A DNA stretch of 47,300 bases from Lachnospiraceae bacterium (lineage in GTDB: Bacteria; Bacillota; Clostridia; Lachnospirales; Lachnospiraceae), in NCBI GenBank assembly GCA_015057555.1, contig SVEC01000021.1:1-47300 (forward strand), given 5' to 3'. The notes beneath the pieces are model-generated. The model was not told the origin of the DNA and searched no databases. It saw only the letters and a program-made list of their open reading frames with translations. Both the position numbers and the translations under genes were made by a program. Shown here piece by piece: positions 7,324-16,533 of the stretch (its first letter is position 1; the number at the start of each line of letters is the position of its first letter).

Positions 7324-8628
7324 TTAACCTACCATTAATTTAAATTTCTGAACCTCTTTGTCAGAATCCACTACCCGAATCATGCCGCCTAAATCTCTAA
7401 TCTTACCGTCAAAATTCTCGTAGCCTCGCAGAACATATTTGATATTCTCAATAGTACTAAAGCCCTCAGCTGCAAGAGCTGCAATAACAAGGGCCGCACC
7501 TGCTCTTAGGTCTGGTGCCTCTAAGCTGGCTCCACTGTACTTTTCGATACCATTTATAACTGCTGAATTACCTTCTACTTTAATACGAGCGCCCATACGC
7601 GCAAGCTCGCCAACATATTTGAAACGATTCTCAAATATACTCTCTGTAATTACACTTGTTCCCTGAGAAAGGGCAAGGGTAACAGCCATCTGTGGCTGCA
7701 TATCTGTAGGAAATCCCGGATATGGAAGAGTCTTAATCTGTGTACACTTAAGTCTTCCATCTGCCATAACTCTTACAGAATCATCATATTCTATAACCTT
7801 AGCACCTATCTCATTAAGCTTTGAGGTAATAGCCTCAAGATGCTTAGGAATTACATTCTTGATAAGAATATTGCCACCTGTAGCGGCAGCCATAGTCATA
7901 AATGTACCTGCCTCAATCTGGTCAGGTATAATAGAGTAGCAGGTTCCCTTAAGCTTCTGCACTCCACGAATTCTAATAACATCCGTACCGGCACCCTTTA
8001 TGTTAGCACCCATACTATTAAGGAAGTTTGCCACGTCTACTATATGTGGCTCCTTTGCAGCATTCTCTATGGTAGTCTTACCCTCTGCAAGAGCTGCTGC
8101 CATCATAATATTAATAGTTGCACCAACAGTTACTACGTCAAGGTAAATATGATTACCCACAAGCTTATCTGCCTTTGCAACAATCTTTCCACCATTTACA
8201 ATATCAACCTTAGCGCCGAGAGCTTCAAAGCCCTTTATGTGCTGGTCGATAGGTCTAAGTCCTATATCGCAGCCTCCTGGGAGAGCAACCTGAGCATAAT
8301 TAAACTTGCCAAGCAATGCACCCAGCAAATAGTATGATGCTCTGATTTTTCTTATGTACTCATCATCTACGCATAAGTACTCGTCGTTTTCTATAGTTCC
8401 TCCACATATAGAAACTGTGTGTTCATCTATATATTTAACTTTAGCGCCAATATTCTCTATAGCAGCTAGAAGCACCTTTGTGTCCTCAACATATGGAACA
8501 TTCTCTATAATACATTCCTCATCTGTAAGAACAGCAGCTGCCAAGATACCTAAAGCAGCATTCTTAGCGCCTGCAATGGTGACCTCTCCCTCTAGGACCT
8601 GGCCGCCTTTAATTACATACTTTTCCAT
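7324..8628 (-). CDS. murA: UDP-N-acetylglucosamine 1-carboxyvinyltransferase
   Basis: Transfers enolpyruvate from PEP to UDP-GlcNAc, the first committed step of peptidoglycan synthesis; cytoplasmic. 434 residues, usual for Firmicutes MurA. The start has GGQVLEGEVTIAGAKNAAL with the catalytic-site Lys-Asn. The loop ALPGGCDIGLRPID carries the PEP-binding Cys120, the fosfomycin target, so the Cys form is kept. AAMAAATGG and RAGAALVIAALAAEG, typical inverse alpha-beta barrel segments, follow. GAGGTG lies upstream of ATG. It is upstream of metG in the same direction; with glmS nearby it supplies the same UDP-GlcNAc pathway. Confidence 0.96.
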   Translation of the reverse strand: MEKYVIKGGQVLEGEVTIAGAKNAALGILAAAVLTDEECIIENVPYVEDTKVLLAAIENIGAKVKYIDEHTVSICGGTIENDEYLCVDDEYIRKIRASYYLLGALLGKFNYAQVALPGGCDIGLRPIDQHIKGFEALGAKVDIVNGGKIVAKADKLVGNHIYLDVVTVGATINIMMAAALAEGKTTIENAAKEPHIVDVANFLNSMGANIKGAGTDVIRIRGVQKLKGTCYSIIPDQIEAGTFMTMAAATGGNILIKNVIPKHLEAITSKLNEIGAKVIEYDDSVRVMADGRLKCTQIKTLPYPGFPTDMQPQMAVTLALSQGTSVITESIFENRFKYVGELARMGARIKVEGNSAVINGIEKYSGASLEAPDLRAGAALVIAALAAEGFSTIENIKYVLRGYENFDGKIRDLGGMIRVVDSDKEVQKFKLMVG

Positions 8629-8641
8629 TCCACACCTCGTA

Positions 8642-8704
8642 GTCCTATAGTTAGGACATTTTACATAGTCTTATAAATTATAACACATTCAAGGAAAATG
8701 TAAA
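8642..8704 (-). promoter_or_regulatory. murA-metG promoter and leader hairpin
   Basis: TTTACA (8704-8699), 16-base spacer, TATAAT (8682-8677). In the leader GTCCTA and TAGGAC (8642-8657) form a 6-bp hairpin just before the ribosome site. Confidence 0.6.
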
Positions 8705-8721
8705 CCCACAAACCAAAAAAC

Positions 8722-9135
8722 CTATTTATCGGCCTCACAGTAAATACATCTATAAACTCTATTTTCCTCATCTGTTAATTTGAAAATGTGTGGAATATCC
8801 TGCTCCACTGATGTTATACAGCGTGGATTCTTACATTTTCTAACATTTGTAAGCTTCTGCGGAAGCTTAAGCTTCTTCTTCTCCACAGTCTGCCCGTCCT
8901 TGATTATACTGACTGTAATGTTAGGGTCAATATATCCGAGCACATCTAAATTCACATCATACTCCTGATGAATCTTTAGAATATCCTTTTTACCCATCTT
9001 ATTGCTCTTAACATTCTGAAGCATACCAATACTGCAGTCTAGCTTATCAAGCTCTAGGTCGTGGTACACAAGAAGGGCCTTGCCTGCTGTAATATGATCC
9101 AATACAATTCCATTTTGAATACTTTCAATCTTCAT
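8722..9135 (-). CDS. pyrI: aspartate carbamoyltransferase regulatory subunit
   Basis: Zinc-binding regulatory chain that joins PyrB trimers and carries the nucleotide effector site; pyrimidine synthesis, cytoplasmic. 137 residues, somewhat short of the enteric form (about 150). The C-terminal zinc site shows CKNPRC and CIYCE, the usual four cysteines. The N-terminal half has the allosteric-domain pattern (GIVLDHITAGKALLVY). The ATG overlaps the pyrB stop as TAATG, so translation is coupled. Confidence 0.95.
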   Translation of the reverse strand: MKIESIQNGIVLDHITAGKALLVYHDLELDKLDCSIGMLQNVKSNKMGKKDILKIHQEYDVNLDVLGYIDPNITVSIIKDGQTVEKKKLKLPQKLTNVRKCKNPRCITSVEQDIPHIFKLTDEENRVYRCIYCEADK

Positions 9136-10052
9136 TATACAGTCACCTCCAACATAGTCATAATAAGGGCCATACGAACATATTTGCCATTTAATGCCTG
9201 TCTAAAATAGCATGCTCTTGGATCATCATCCACATCTGTGGAAATCTCGTTAACTCTTGGAAGTGGATGAAGAATTGAAAGGTCCGCCTTAGCAGTTTTA
9301 AGCTTGCTCTTATCTAGGATGTAGGTATCCTTCAAGCGAATGTAGTCAGCCTCATTGAAGAATCTCTCCTTCTGAACTCTGGTCATGTAGATGATGTCAA
9401 GCTCATCCATAACCTCCTCCATAGTGGTAACCTCTTTATACTCTATATTATTCTTCTTAAACACTTCTGTGATAATATATTCTGGAACTCTAAGCTCATT
9501 TGGCGAAATAAGCACGTACTTAATACCCTCATATCTGGAAAGAGCCTTAATAAGAGAATGGACAGTTCGTCCAAACTTAAGGTCTCCGCAAAGACCGATA
9601 GTGAAGTTGTCAAGTCTTCCCTTCTCGCGCTTAATAGTAAGCAGGTCTGTAAGGGTCTGGGTTGGGTGATTGTGACCACCGTCGCCAGCATTAATAATAG
9701 GCACATCTGACACAAATGAACCAAGCAACGGAGCACCCTCTTTAGGATGTCTCATAGCGATTATGTCTGCGTAACAGCCTACAGTTCTAATGGTATCTCC
9801 TACGCTCTCACCCTTAGCCGTTGAGGATGAATCAGCAGAAGAAAAACCAAGCACATTACCACCTAACTCCATCATAGCAGCCTCAAAGCTAAGACGGGTT
9901 CTTGTACTTGGTTCAAAAAATAGAGTTGCAAGCTTCTTGCGCTTACAAGCATCCTGGTATTTTTCCTTATCATTAATTATATCTATAGCCAAATCTAATA
10001 TGTCATCAATCTCTTGAACTGTTAAATCAGTTGGGTCAATTAAATGCTTCAT
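9135..10052 (-). CDS. pyrB: aspartate carbamoyltransferase catalytic subunit
   Basis: Joins carbamoyl phosphate and aspartate to carbamoyl aspartate in UMP synthesis; cytoplasmic. 305 residues, normal. The carbamoyl-phosphate loop [25 protein letters not shown] and the late [10 protein letters not shown] aspartate-site motif are all intact, unlike the divergent transcarbamylase near 16 kb. Followed by pyrI with a one-base overlap. Ribosome site GGATAGGAG upstream of ATG. Confidence 0.97.
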   Translation of the reverse strand: MKHLIDPTDLTVQEIDDILDLAIDIINDKEKYQDACKRKKLATLFFEPSTRTRLSFEAAMMELGGNVLGFSSADSSSTAKGESVGDTIRTVGCYADIIAMRHPKEGAPLLGSFVSDVPIINAGDGGHNHPTQTLTDLLTIKREKGRLDNFTIGLCGDLKFGRTVHSLIKALSRYEGIKYVLISPNELRVPEYIITEVFKKNNIEYKEVTTMEEVMDELDIIYMTRVQKERFFNEADYIRLKDTYILDKSKLKTAKADLSILHPLPRVNEISTDVDDDPRACYFRQALNGKYVRMALIMTMLEVTV

Positions 10053-10067
10053 CAGTGTCTCCTATCC

Positions 10068-10128
10068 TCTGCAAAAAAAGCAGATTTTTACTACATACTA
10101 TAATAAAGCTAAGGCGATATAATGTCAA
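10068..10128 (-). promoter_or_regulatory. pyrBI promoter and short leader
   Basis: TTGACA (10128-10123), 17-base spacer, TATTAT (10105-10100). The leader of about 40 bases has CTGC, seven T, GCAG: a small hairpin with a T-run in its loop (10068-10082). Confidence 0.75.
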
Positions 10129-10225
10129 TTTGTTTTACCTTGATTTTATATGTTTTTACTCAATAAAATTATCTATTCAATCTTCTAAAACGCTGACAAT
10201 CAAATGGAGGAGTTGCTCAGATGAT

Positions 10226-10262
10226 TAAAGGCGGTAATGAGCAAATCACTACCGCCTTTACT
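10226..10262 (-). terminator. terminator of the surface-protein gene
   Basis: TAAAGGCGGTAGTGATTTG folds back on CTCATTACCGCCTTTA just past the stop codon; the T-tract after it is weak. In plus orientation it faces the pyrB leader. Confidence 0.6.
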
Positions 10263-10274
10263 AATGCGATTTAT

Positions 10275-13200
10275 TTATCTTTCGCTTGCTGTTCTTCTTT
10301 TGCGATAATAGTAAGTAATTATCAAAATCCCCATACCGCTTACGAACAATAGAACTACCCACAACCCAAGGTTGCTATTGTCGCCGGTTGTAGGGGAGTT
10401 AGGAGCAACCGGCTTGTTATTATCTCCAACTGCTTCTACATTGTTGATAACCTCAAGGGCCTCGTCCATACGCTTAATCTCGGCCAAAATTGCTTTCTTT
10501 TCCTCCTCGGTGTAGTTGCCACCATTGTCCTCTAGTGCTTTCTCTAAGTCAGCTTTTGCCTTTTCCAAATCGGCCTTATCTTCCGGTGTTACATTATCAG
10601 CGGTAACATCCTTAACCTTTTCGATGTTCTCAGTATGGGTTGCTTGGGCTACTTCGTCGATGGTTGCAAGCAAAGCTTCTGCAATAACCTTGTGCTGCTG
10701 TAAGGTTTCTTTTTCACCATCATCGGAGGTGTCCGGATCAGCAATCATTTCGTCCAGCTTTTCTACCAGTTCCTTCAGAGCAGGAGTATGGGCAGAGGTA
10801 ACGTTATGGTTACCAAGATTTTCAGTTACTTTCGCCAACTCCTTAATAGGCTTCATGGTTACAGTAACGGTAGTAATGTTGCCTGCCTTATCCGTTGCCT
10901 CTATGGTGTAAGTAGCTTCCTTGTTACCTTCCAAAGTGATATTTTCAGATGCAGGGTTACCATTCAAAGTAATAGTAACAATGTTCTTATCGGTAACGGT
11001 GACCTTCTGCGTAGTGTAGTAAGTCTTACCATTTTCAATACCATTGATTGCGGGTGGTGTAGCATCCAATACCACACCATCGGAATTGATATGTATCACA
11101 TTACCTCCATTATCGGTAATCTTTGCATAAACTACATACTTGTTATCAGGATTGATTTTGAATGTGCCTTTATAGTCAACCCAATCAGTAATTGCCCTTA
11201 CCTCGTCAAGCTCCAATTCTCTGCTAGCCAAATAATACTGAATGCTCTTTATGCCACTGCCAACGTCGTCAGCGTTGATGGTAACATCCTGCGATTCCTT
11301 GAAGAACAAGCCAAAGGTAAGATTGTTCCAGAAGGAAGTCCACTTGTTATTTTCAACTTTAATTTCAGCAGTAGGGTCAGCTATGTCATCAAAGCTTCCA
11401 TCCCCTATTGTTATATTTACATCATCAGTAACCCCTGTCAGGGTTAAGGTATTTGTTGCAAAATTAAAACGGTCAGTAACATCAACGCCATTATTATAAA
11501 TGGCAAAACTCTCGTTCATATTGTAGCCATCTTTAGAGCTCAATGTTATACGGACATCTTCTTCATAGGAAAGGGCTGTTTTGTCAGCCTCTATGTTATA
11601 TCCGATTTGCTCGTCGGCAGAAGGTAGGGTAACCGTCAAGTTTCTTCCTTCAGCTACAGTGACTTCTGTATACGGTGAGGAATAATAATAATCTTTAGCC
11701 GGATATCTTACATAATATGTTCCCGGCACAAAGATCATATCCGGGTCAGTAATCCCGGTATATGCACTGTTGATATTTGTGGGTTCGGTTGCATATTCCA
11801 TCTCGGTGGTAAGCCCTGAGATATATCCGTCGTTCTTACCCTTAATGGTTTCTCCTACACCAGAAACCTCCGGTGCAGTTTGATGTGCGTAAATAGTATA
11901 CTCCACTTCAAGGGGGACGCTACTATTCTCAGGAAGCTTATAGTTTCCGTTAGAAAGACCGGTAATCCTAGCAGTCCACTTGCCCGGATTTATACCTGCC
12001 CCATCCACCGTCTCAACAACCGAAACGAGAACCTCACAGGTGTCACCATCTGCAAGATTGGTTGCCGATACTTCTGGTAACACAAGCTGACCGGTATAGG
12101 ACATATACTGGGTTCCGCCCCAAGAAAATTCTATTTCTTTTTCCCTTATCTCAAAAGCCCTTTGGGTTTCATATGCAAAATTACCCATTCCCTTTACGGT
12201 AACAGTATAGGTATCTGCGTTTTTTAAATCGGACTTATCCCAAGAAAGTGTATAATCCGTATTTTCTGTAAGTGGTGTACCTCCGTAGCTCACAGAAATG
12301 TCAGGCTTCTGCTCAGTACCATTATAATCCACACTTGTAGGATTAATTGTGATAGTGGTACTCTCTATGTGCTCCGGTGAAATTGTAAAGCTTGTGGTTA
12401 TTGTTTCTCCCTCTATACAAACAGAGGCCGTGGCTGTACCCACATCTGTGTTCTGACTATAAGCAATTGCCGAGTTCTCAACTCTCTCTCCACGCCAACC
12501 ATCAGAGTAGCTGATTGTTGCAGGTGTAAGTGGGCTTCCGTTATAAATCTGTAGATATGCGCTCAATGTTGCTTTCGCCTCATGTCCACAATTACTCTGT
12601 GCATTACAGCGTTCTGTGATTACATTCTGATTACTTTCATAAACAAGACTATGTTCACATTCTGTTCCACAGGTTTTACAGGCACCATCCTCATACTCAG
12701 GATGTGAGTCATTACACAAAACCAAACGGTTTTCATTCTTGTCGAGAATAATTTTTCCCACATCAGTTTTAAATTTTGCAGCATCATTTTCCGTAATGGA
12801 ATATTCATCAGTTCCAATAACAATGGTTTCTCCTACACCACGATTAGTTGCAGCAAAGGAAGCCCCCTCATTCAGTGCACCGGAAACAGTTATATAAGAA
12901 GTTCCATACTCATTGCTGGTCAAATAAATTGCATCATTGATTGCCGGAGTTCCCGAAACTAACCATTCCGACAAAAAAGCAACATAAATACCTGCACCAG
13001 CCTCTGCTTTGTTTTCGGATATGGTTCCTCCACACATTTCAAAGATTCCAGAATTGTGGAACACGCCACCACCATAACAACATTCCTGATAACCTGTAAC
13101 TTCATTTTCAGAAATGGTACCTCCAGTCATATAAAACTTACCGGAATTATCTACACCGCCACCCGTACCCGAAGCTATGTTTTTCGTAATGTCTCCTGCA

Positions 13201-13826
13201 TATATGCTTATGGTTCCGTTATTATTACATACGCCTGCACCAGAATATGCCGTATTCTCAGAAACCAAGCCACCATACATATTAAAGTTTCCCCGAAAAA
13301 CATATACACCGCCACCAGATTTTGGAGTATTATTCTTTACAATACTTCCACCATACATATTAAATGTACTGTTTTGGGATACCAATACCCCGGCACCAGA
13401 ATAGTCACTTCGATACCCTTCTGTAATCTTACCGGTCTGCCCAGCGCTACAATCGCATAGATTCAGTGTGGCATTTTTATTAATTGTTACAACACGAACT
13501 GCGTCATTTCCACTGACAGAATGTCCGTTTAGGCAAAGACTTATCTGGGTTCCTTCCGGTATCTCCCATGAGCTTGATAAAGTTACATCCTTGTCAAGAT
13601 AGTATGCCCCTGCTTCTGTTGGCATTGAATCTGCAGAGTCCCACTTTGTCCAAGTGATATCAGAGCAAGCTCCTGTATGGTCGCCTGTATCTGTGTGAGA
13701 TGCCCCACAATTAGGATGGCTGTGTCCATCTGCGGCAAAAGCAGTTAAAGGAATATATACCAGCATCAGTGTTATGCAAAGCACAATGCCAAGGAGTTTT
13801 TTCGTAAATTGTTTTTTCATTTTCAT
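10275..13826 (-). CDS. large sortase-anchored surface protein (beta-helix, Ig-like repeats, SPTTG anchor)
   Basis: 1183 residues. A signal peptide (KKQFTKKLLGIVLCITLMLV ... AFAADG) starts it. A His/Cys-rich segment (HSHPNCGASHTDTG) follows, then about residues 60-300 with repeats of the type GGGVxNxGxFxMxGGxISEN, typical of a right-handed beta helix. A second Cys/His motif (CKTCGTECEHS), several Ig-like or MBG-like domains (VDYNGTEQKPDISVSYGG), an Ig-like domain starting DATPPAINGIENG, and charged helices (ADLEKAKADLEKALED) come next. The end is a sorting signal: NSPTTGDNS, a membrane helix, then YYRKRR. This is a cell-wall-linked adhesin or binding protein; the ligand is unknown. It is 46 bases behind a TetR gene, probably one operon. 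Codon use is less biased than in neighbouring housekeeping genes, hinting at acquisition. Confidence 0.9.
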   Translation of the reverse strand: MKMKKQFTKKLLGIVLCITLMLVYIPLTAFAADGHSHPNCGASHTDTGDHTGACSDITWTKWDSADSMPTEAGAYYLDKDVTLSSSWEIPEGTQISLCLNGHSVSGNDAVRVVTINKNATLNLCDCSAGQTGKITEGYRSDYSGAGVLVSQNSTFNMYGGSIVKNNTPKSGGGVYVFRGNFNMYGGLVSENTAYSGAGVCNNNGTISIYAGDITKNIASGTGGGVDNSGKFYMTGGTISENEVTGYQECCYGGGVFHNSGIFEMCGGTISENKAEAGAGIYVAFLSEWLVSGTPAINDAIYLTSNEYGTSYITVSGALNEGASFAATNRGVGETIVIGTDEYSITENDAAKFKTDVGKIILDKNENRLVLCNDSHPEYEDGACKTCGTECEHSLVYESNQNVITERCNAQSNCGHEAKATLSAYLQIYNGSPLTPATISYSDGWRGERVENSAIAYSQNTDVGTATASVCIEGETITTSFTISPEHIESTTITINPTSVDYNGTEQKPDISVSYGGTPLTENTDYTLSWDKSDLKNADTYTVTVKGMGNFAYETQRAFEIREKEIEFSWGGTQYMSYTGQLVLPEVSATNLADGDTCEVLVSVVETVDGAGINPGKWTARITGLSNGNYKLPENSSVPLEVEYTIYAHQTAPEVSGVGETIKGKNDGYISGLTTEMEYATEPTNINSAYTGITDPDMIFVPGTYYVRYPAKDYYYSSPYTEVTVAEGRNLTVTLPSADEQIGYNIEADKTALSYEEDVRITLSSKDGYNMNESFAIYNNGVDVTDRFNFATNTLTLTGVTDDVNITIGDGSFDDIADPTAEIKVENNKWTSFWNNLTFGLFFKESQDVTINADDVGSGIKSIQYYLASRELELDEVRAITDWVDYKGTFKINPDNKYVVYAKITDNGGNVIHINSDGVVLDATPPAINGIENGKTYYTTQKVTVTDKNIVTITLNGNPASENITLEGNKEATYTIEATDKAGNITTVTVTMKPIKELAKVTENLGNHNVTSAHTPALKELVEKLDEMIADPDTSDDGEKETLQQHKVIAEALLATIDEVAQATHTENIEKVKDVTADNVTPEDKADLEKAKADLEKALEDNGGNYTEEEKKAILAEIKRMDEALEVINNVEAVGDNNKPVAPNSPTTGDNSNLGLWVVLLFVSGMGILIITYYYRKRRTASER

Positions 13827-13872
13827 ATCCTTCCCTCCTAATTCAGATTAACATATCGGCCTATCGCCGTTA

Positions 13873-14574
13873 TTATTCATATGCAACCTTTTCTTCTAAG
13901 AAGGCCAGCATAGATTCTATGGTCTGCTTTGCGATTGCTTCAAAATCAAAGCTGGACACAAACTGTATGGCTTCTTCTATCTTTTCCTTTGGAACATCGT
14001 AGAGCTTAAAGGTGGTTTCCAAGAACCGCTTGACCTTTCGCTCCATGGTAAAGTACATATCACACGGTATGGTCAGGAAGCCTCTCATAATTCCACCGGA
14101 TGCAATCTCAAGCTCGAAGAAATCCTTTGTTTCTAGGTTCGGTAAGCTTGGCTTAAATATTTCCTCTAGTTTGTAGGTTATCATCTGCTGAATGATATCT
14201 GTTGTAGCGTGCAATGAATATGCAGATTTGTATATGTCTCTAATATGCTCGCTGGACTCCGCCATATGTAATTGCAGAGTGGTCTCAGCTGCGTAAAAAA
14301 GTATCTTGTCCTCAGTTTTGCCTTTCAACAGGTCTGCAGTTGCCTTGAACTGTCCTTCCAATACATATTTCACAAGCTCTGCAAGGATATCCTCCTTGGT
14401 CTTAAATAAATTCATAAGAGAGCCTATGTTGATATCAGCAAGCTTAGCTATCTCCTTAACCGTTGTGGCTGTAAATCCCTTTTCCAAAAAGGATTTTGCA
14501 GAAATGTAAAGCACTTGCTTTCTCATCTGCTCCATATCTCCACGAGGTCTGCGTTTTGTCTTATCCGTAGCCAT
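13873..14574 (-). CDS. TetR/AcrR family regulator, probable autorepressor of the surface-protein operon
   Basis: 233 residues. The N-terminal helix-turn-helix is clear: MRKQVLYISAKSFLEKGF, then TVKEIAKLADINIGSLMNLFKTKEDIL. The C-terminal ligand domain is not recognisable to a substrate. GGAGG lies 7 bases before ATG. The surface protein starts 46 bases after the stop with no terminator between. A 30-bp palindrome covers the predicted transcription start, a standard TetR autoregulation layout (inference). Confidence 0.9.
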   Translation of the reverse strand: MATDKTKRRPRGDMEQMRKQVLYISAKSFLEKGFTATTVKEIAKLADINIGSLMNLFKTKEDILAELVKYVLEGQFKATADLLKGKTEDKILFYAAETTLQLHMAESSEHIRDIYKSAYSLHATTDIIQQMITYKLEEIFKPSLPNLETKDFFELEIASGGIMRGFLTIPCDMYFTMERKVKRFLETTFKLYDVPKEKIEEAIQFVSSFDFEAIAKQTIESMLAFLEEKVAYE

Positions 14575-14640
14575 TCATTATCCTCCGTTTTCCTCTATGT
14601 CAATGCCATATATATAGGCTAGCAATATCACAACATTGCT

Positions 14641-14703
14641 ATACGTTATATAACGCATTATATAACGTATATTTATTATATTCCATTCCCTCACGAATAA
14701 CAA
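14641..14703 (-). promoter_or_regulatory. tetR-surface protein promoter with 30-bp palindromic operator
   Basis: TTGTTA (14703-14698), 17-base spacer, TATAAT (14680-14675). ATACGTTATATAA (14641-14653) and TTATATAACGTAT (14658-14670) form a perfect 13-bp inverted repeat around CGCA, sitting on the predicted start near 14668. A bound repressor would block initiation. Confidence 0.75.
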
Positions 14704-14762
14704 TGGTTTTTTTTCATTATTCCAAGTAGGAATGTATAGACGAAAGCCAAAAAGAGGCAAAA

Positions 14763-14792
14763 CAAAATCGCACTTGCATTGAAGTGCGATTC
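14763..14792 (-). terminator. terminator of the DUF5673-like gene
   Basis: AATCGCACTT and AAGTGCGATT form a 10-bp stem around a 6-base loop, followed by TTGTTTT on the minus strand. Confidence 0.8.
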
Positions 14793-14800
14793 TTATATTT

Positions 14801-15292
14801 CTACATATTATCTATCGTCTGAGTATGTGCCACCTTTTTGCCATCAAATATTTCCCTTATTTTATCCTTATCCCTTCTGTCGCATACCAGCACATACTGC
14901 TTTCTGTTTGCACGGATTTTCAGGATAATAATATTGCTGTCATCTTTCTCGTTCACCAGCTTGTAGCTTTTCATATCCTCCCATTCTAGGAAGGTAGTTC
15001 CTACGATGGCACCCTCGTCAGTGATTCCACTTTTTACTCTGGTGGACATGATGATAAAAGCTACAAAGGCAAGCACCGCCGGCACAAAAGTATATACCTT
15101 AAAATAAACCAGCACTACAAAAACGACTAAAGCAATATTCGCATATATTATCTCAGTGTTGCCCGTCTTTCTTCTAATTCGGCTTTTTACTATAATACCA
15201 GCTTGTCGCTTTACAGTTCCCACACATACAAAGAAGGCAGTTATGAAACCTAAAAACAATACAAATGCTAGTACTCCTATCCACACATCCAT
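14801..15292 (-). CDS. small membrane protein with a DUF5673/PH-like C-terminus
   Basis: 163 residues. A first membrane helix (about 4-26) is followed by a short basic segment (KSRIRRKTGN) and two close helices (about 50-85). The C-terminal soluble part contains ITDEGAIVGTTFLEWEDMKSY and ends with IREIFDGK, a pattern seen in small membrane proteins with a PH-like beta domain (DUF5673 or YcxB type). Function is unknown. It is transcribed alone with a good terminator after it. Confidence 0.7.
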   Translation of the reverse strand: MDVWIGVLAFVLFLGFITAFFVCVGTVKRQAGIIVKSRIRRKTGNTEIIYANIALVVFVVLVYFKVYTFVPAVLAFVAFIIMSTRVKSGITDEGAIVGTTFLEWEDMKSYKLVNEKDDSNIIILKIRANRKQYVLVCDRRDKDKIREIFDGKKVAHTQTIDNM

Positions 15293-15360
15293 AATCTATC
15301 TCCGCCTATCACATCTTACACATTCTATTCATACAATCCATACACTTGAAACCAACTACT

Positions 15361-15466
15361 CGGGCATATACAAAAATTTCAATCTCCACTGCCCGGATTT
15401 TCCCAGAAATTTTCATCCACATATAAATTCATGGGCAGTGTAGAAAATTTTAATCCCCACTGCCCT
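15361..15466. repeat. two copies of a GGGCAGTG hairpin, 71 bp apart
   Basis: Read on the minus strand: GGGCAGTGGGGATT...CACTGCCC (15466-15433), then GGGCAGTGGAGATT...TGCCC (15394-15362). They lie past the transcarbamylase gene. The first has a perfect 8-bp stem. The spacing resembles the 73-bp hairpin repeats near 5 kb, although the sequence differs. They may act as terminators. Confidence 0.55.
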
Positions 15467-15566
15467 GAAATCATCTAAAACTTCCTATTTGCCGGAAAGC
15501 CACCCAGAAATCCTCTCGAAAACTCCCCAAAAAGCTTCCAAAAATCACTCTCCAACCACCACACAA

Positions 15567-16499
15567 CTAACTCTTAAGAAGCGTAACCATAACCGCCTTC
15601 TCAGCATGTCTTCTATTTTCAGCCTGATCAAGAATTATATCAAGATTCTTATCAATAATGCTCTGGCTAATCTCGAAGCCTACATGCATTGGCATATCAT
15701 GGAATACAACTGCCTTGCTTCCCTCTACAAACTCATCATTTATCTGATATGGCATCATTTTAGCCATAGTCTCTTCCTTCTGCTTAGCGTATGCAGGATT
15801 GTTGAAGAACTCCATATCTACCCAAGTATCTGTGTAGAGGATATCCATATCCTTTACATAGGTCTTAGCTTCCTCAATAGTCATAGTAGGGTCAAGCTCC
15901 ACATAGTGACCTGTAGCCTTTGCAGCCTCATAGAAGTCATCCCCACATACTGTGTCATTTACAAGTGGAGTAAGACCATAAAGTGTACCCTTCTTCATCT
16001 TTGCAAAGAACTCAACCAGTGAGTTAAATACATTGTTCTTAGCACCTATGTAAAGAAGCTTAACATCAAGACTTCCAAAGTGTTCTATAATAGTAAGAGC
16101 ATCTGCAAGAATCTGACATGGATGATATGAGTTATCACAGCCATTGATAAATGGCACTGTTGCATGCTTACCAAAAAGCTCTACAGTCTCATTCTTAATA
16201 AGTCTTGCCATAATTATATCCACATTTCTGCACACGTACTTTATCTCTGATACAGGCTCACCAAGGACGAAGTTTGAGTTGCTCCAAAGCTGGTTGAAGT
16301 AATGTCCACCAAGCTCTGTAATACCTGTCTCAAATGAGAGAAATGTTCTAGTTGATGTCTTCTCAAAAAGTGTGTAAAGCTTCTTGCCCTTAAGGGCCTC
16401 AGAGTACTTCTCTGGGTTCTTCTTCATATCAAGAGCAAGGTCTAATATCTCCTGTAACTCCTCAGCTGAGAAGTTCTTAAAATTAAGCATATTCTTCAT
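15567..16499 (-). CDS. ornithine-carbamoyltransferase-like transcarbamylase with altered substrate motifs
   Basis: 310 residues, the normal length for aspartate/ornithine transcarbamylases. The carbamoyl-phosphate side is kept: STRT (49-52) and HPCQ (126-129). The amino-acid side is not: the residue after STRT is Phe instead of Arg, the SMG loop reads DTWVDMEF (224-231) and the HCLP motif reads HDMP (267-270) followed by MHVGFEIS. In ornithine enzymes these two loops contact the ornithine side chain and active site, so the substrate is probably something else (inference). It follows metK by 34 bases with no terminator between, so it should be transcribed from the SAM-I riboswitch promoter. 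Automated annotation would call it argF. Ribosome site GGGAA upstream of ATG. Confidence 0.85.
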   Translation of the reverse strand: MKNMLNFKNFSAEELQEILDLALDMKKNPEKYSEALKGKKLYTLFEKTSTRTFLSFETGITELGGHYFNQLWSNSNFVLGEPVSEIKYVCRNVDIIMARLIKNETVELFGKHATVPFINGCDNSYHPCQILADALTIIEHFGSLDVKLLYIGAKNNVFNSLVEFFAKMKKGTLYGLTPLVNDTVCGDDFYEAAKATGHYVELDPTMTIEEAKTYVKDMDILYTDTWVDMEFFNNPAYAKQKEETMAKMMPYQINDEFVEGSKAVVFHDMPMHVGFEISQSIIDKNLDIILDQAENRRHAEKAVMVTLLKS

Positions 16500-16533
16500 A
16501 GTATTTGTTCCCTTTCTTCCCTAAAGCAAGCTC

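Noticed and set aside
7840..8337. 165-residue frame antisense to murA
   Set aside because: Shadow of murA; Cys/His/Asn-rich composition, no family likeness.
7304..8721. T-box leader for metG
   Set aside because: Only 20 bases separate metG from murA, and the murA leader lacks T-box blocks.
10788..11447. 219-residue frame antisense to the surface protein
   Set aside because: Mirror of repetitive coding sequence; no ribosome site or domain.
15489..16022. 177-residue frame antisense to the transcarbamylase
   Set aside because: Overlaps a well-supported gene; hydrophobic-looking only because of the complementary codons.
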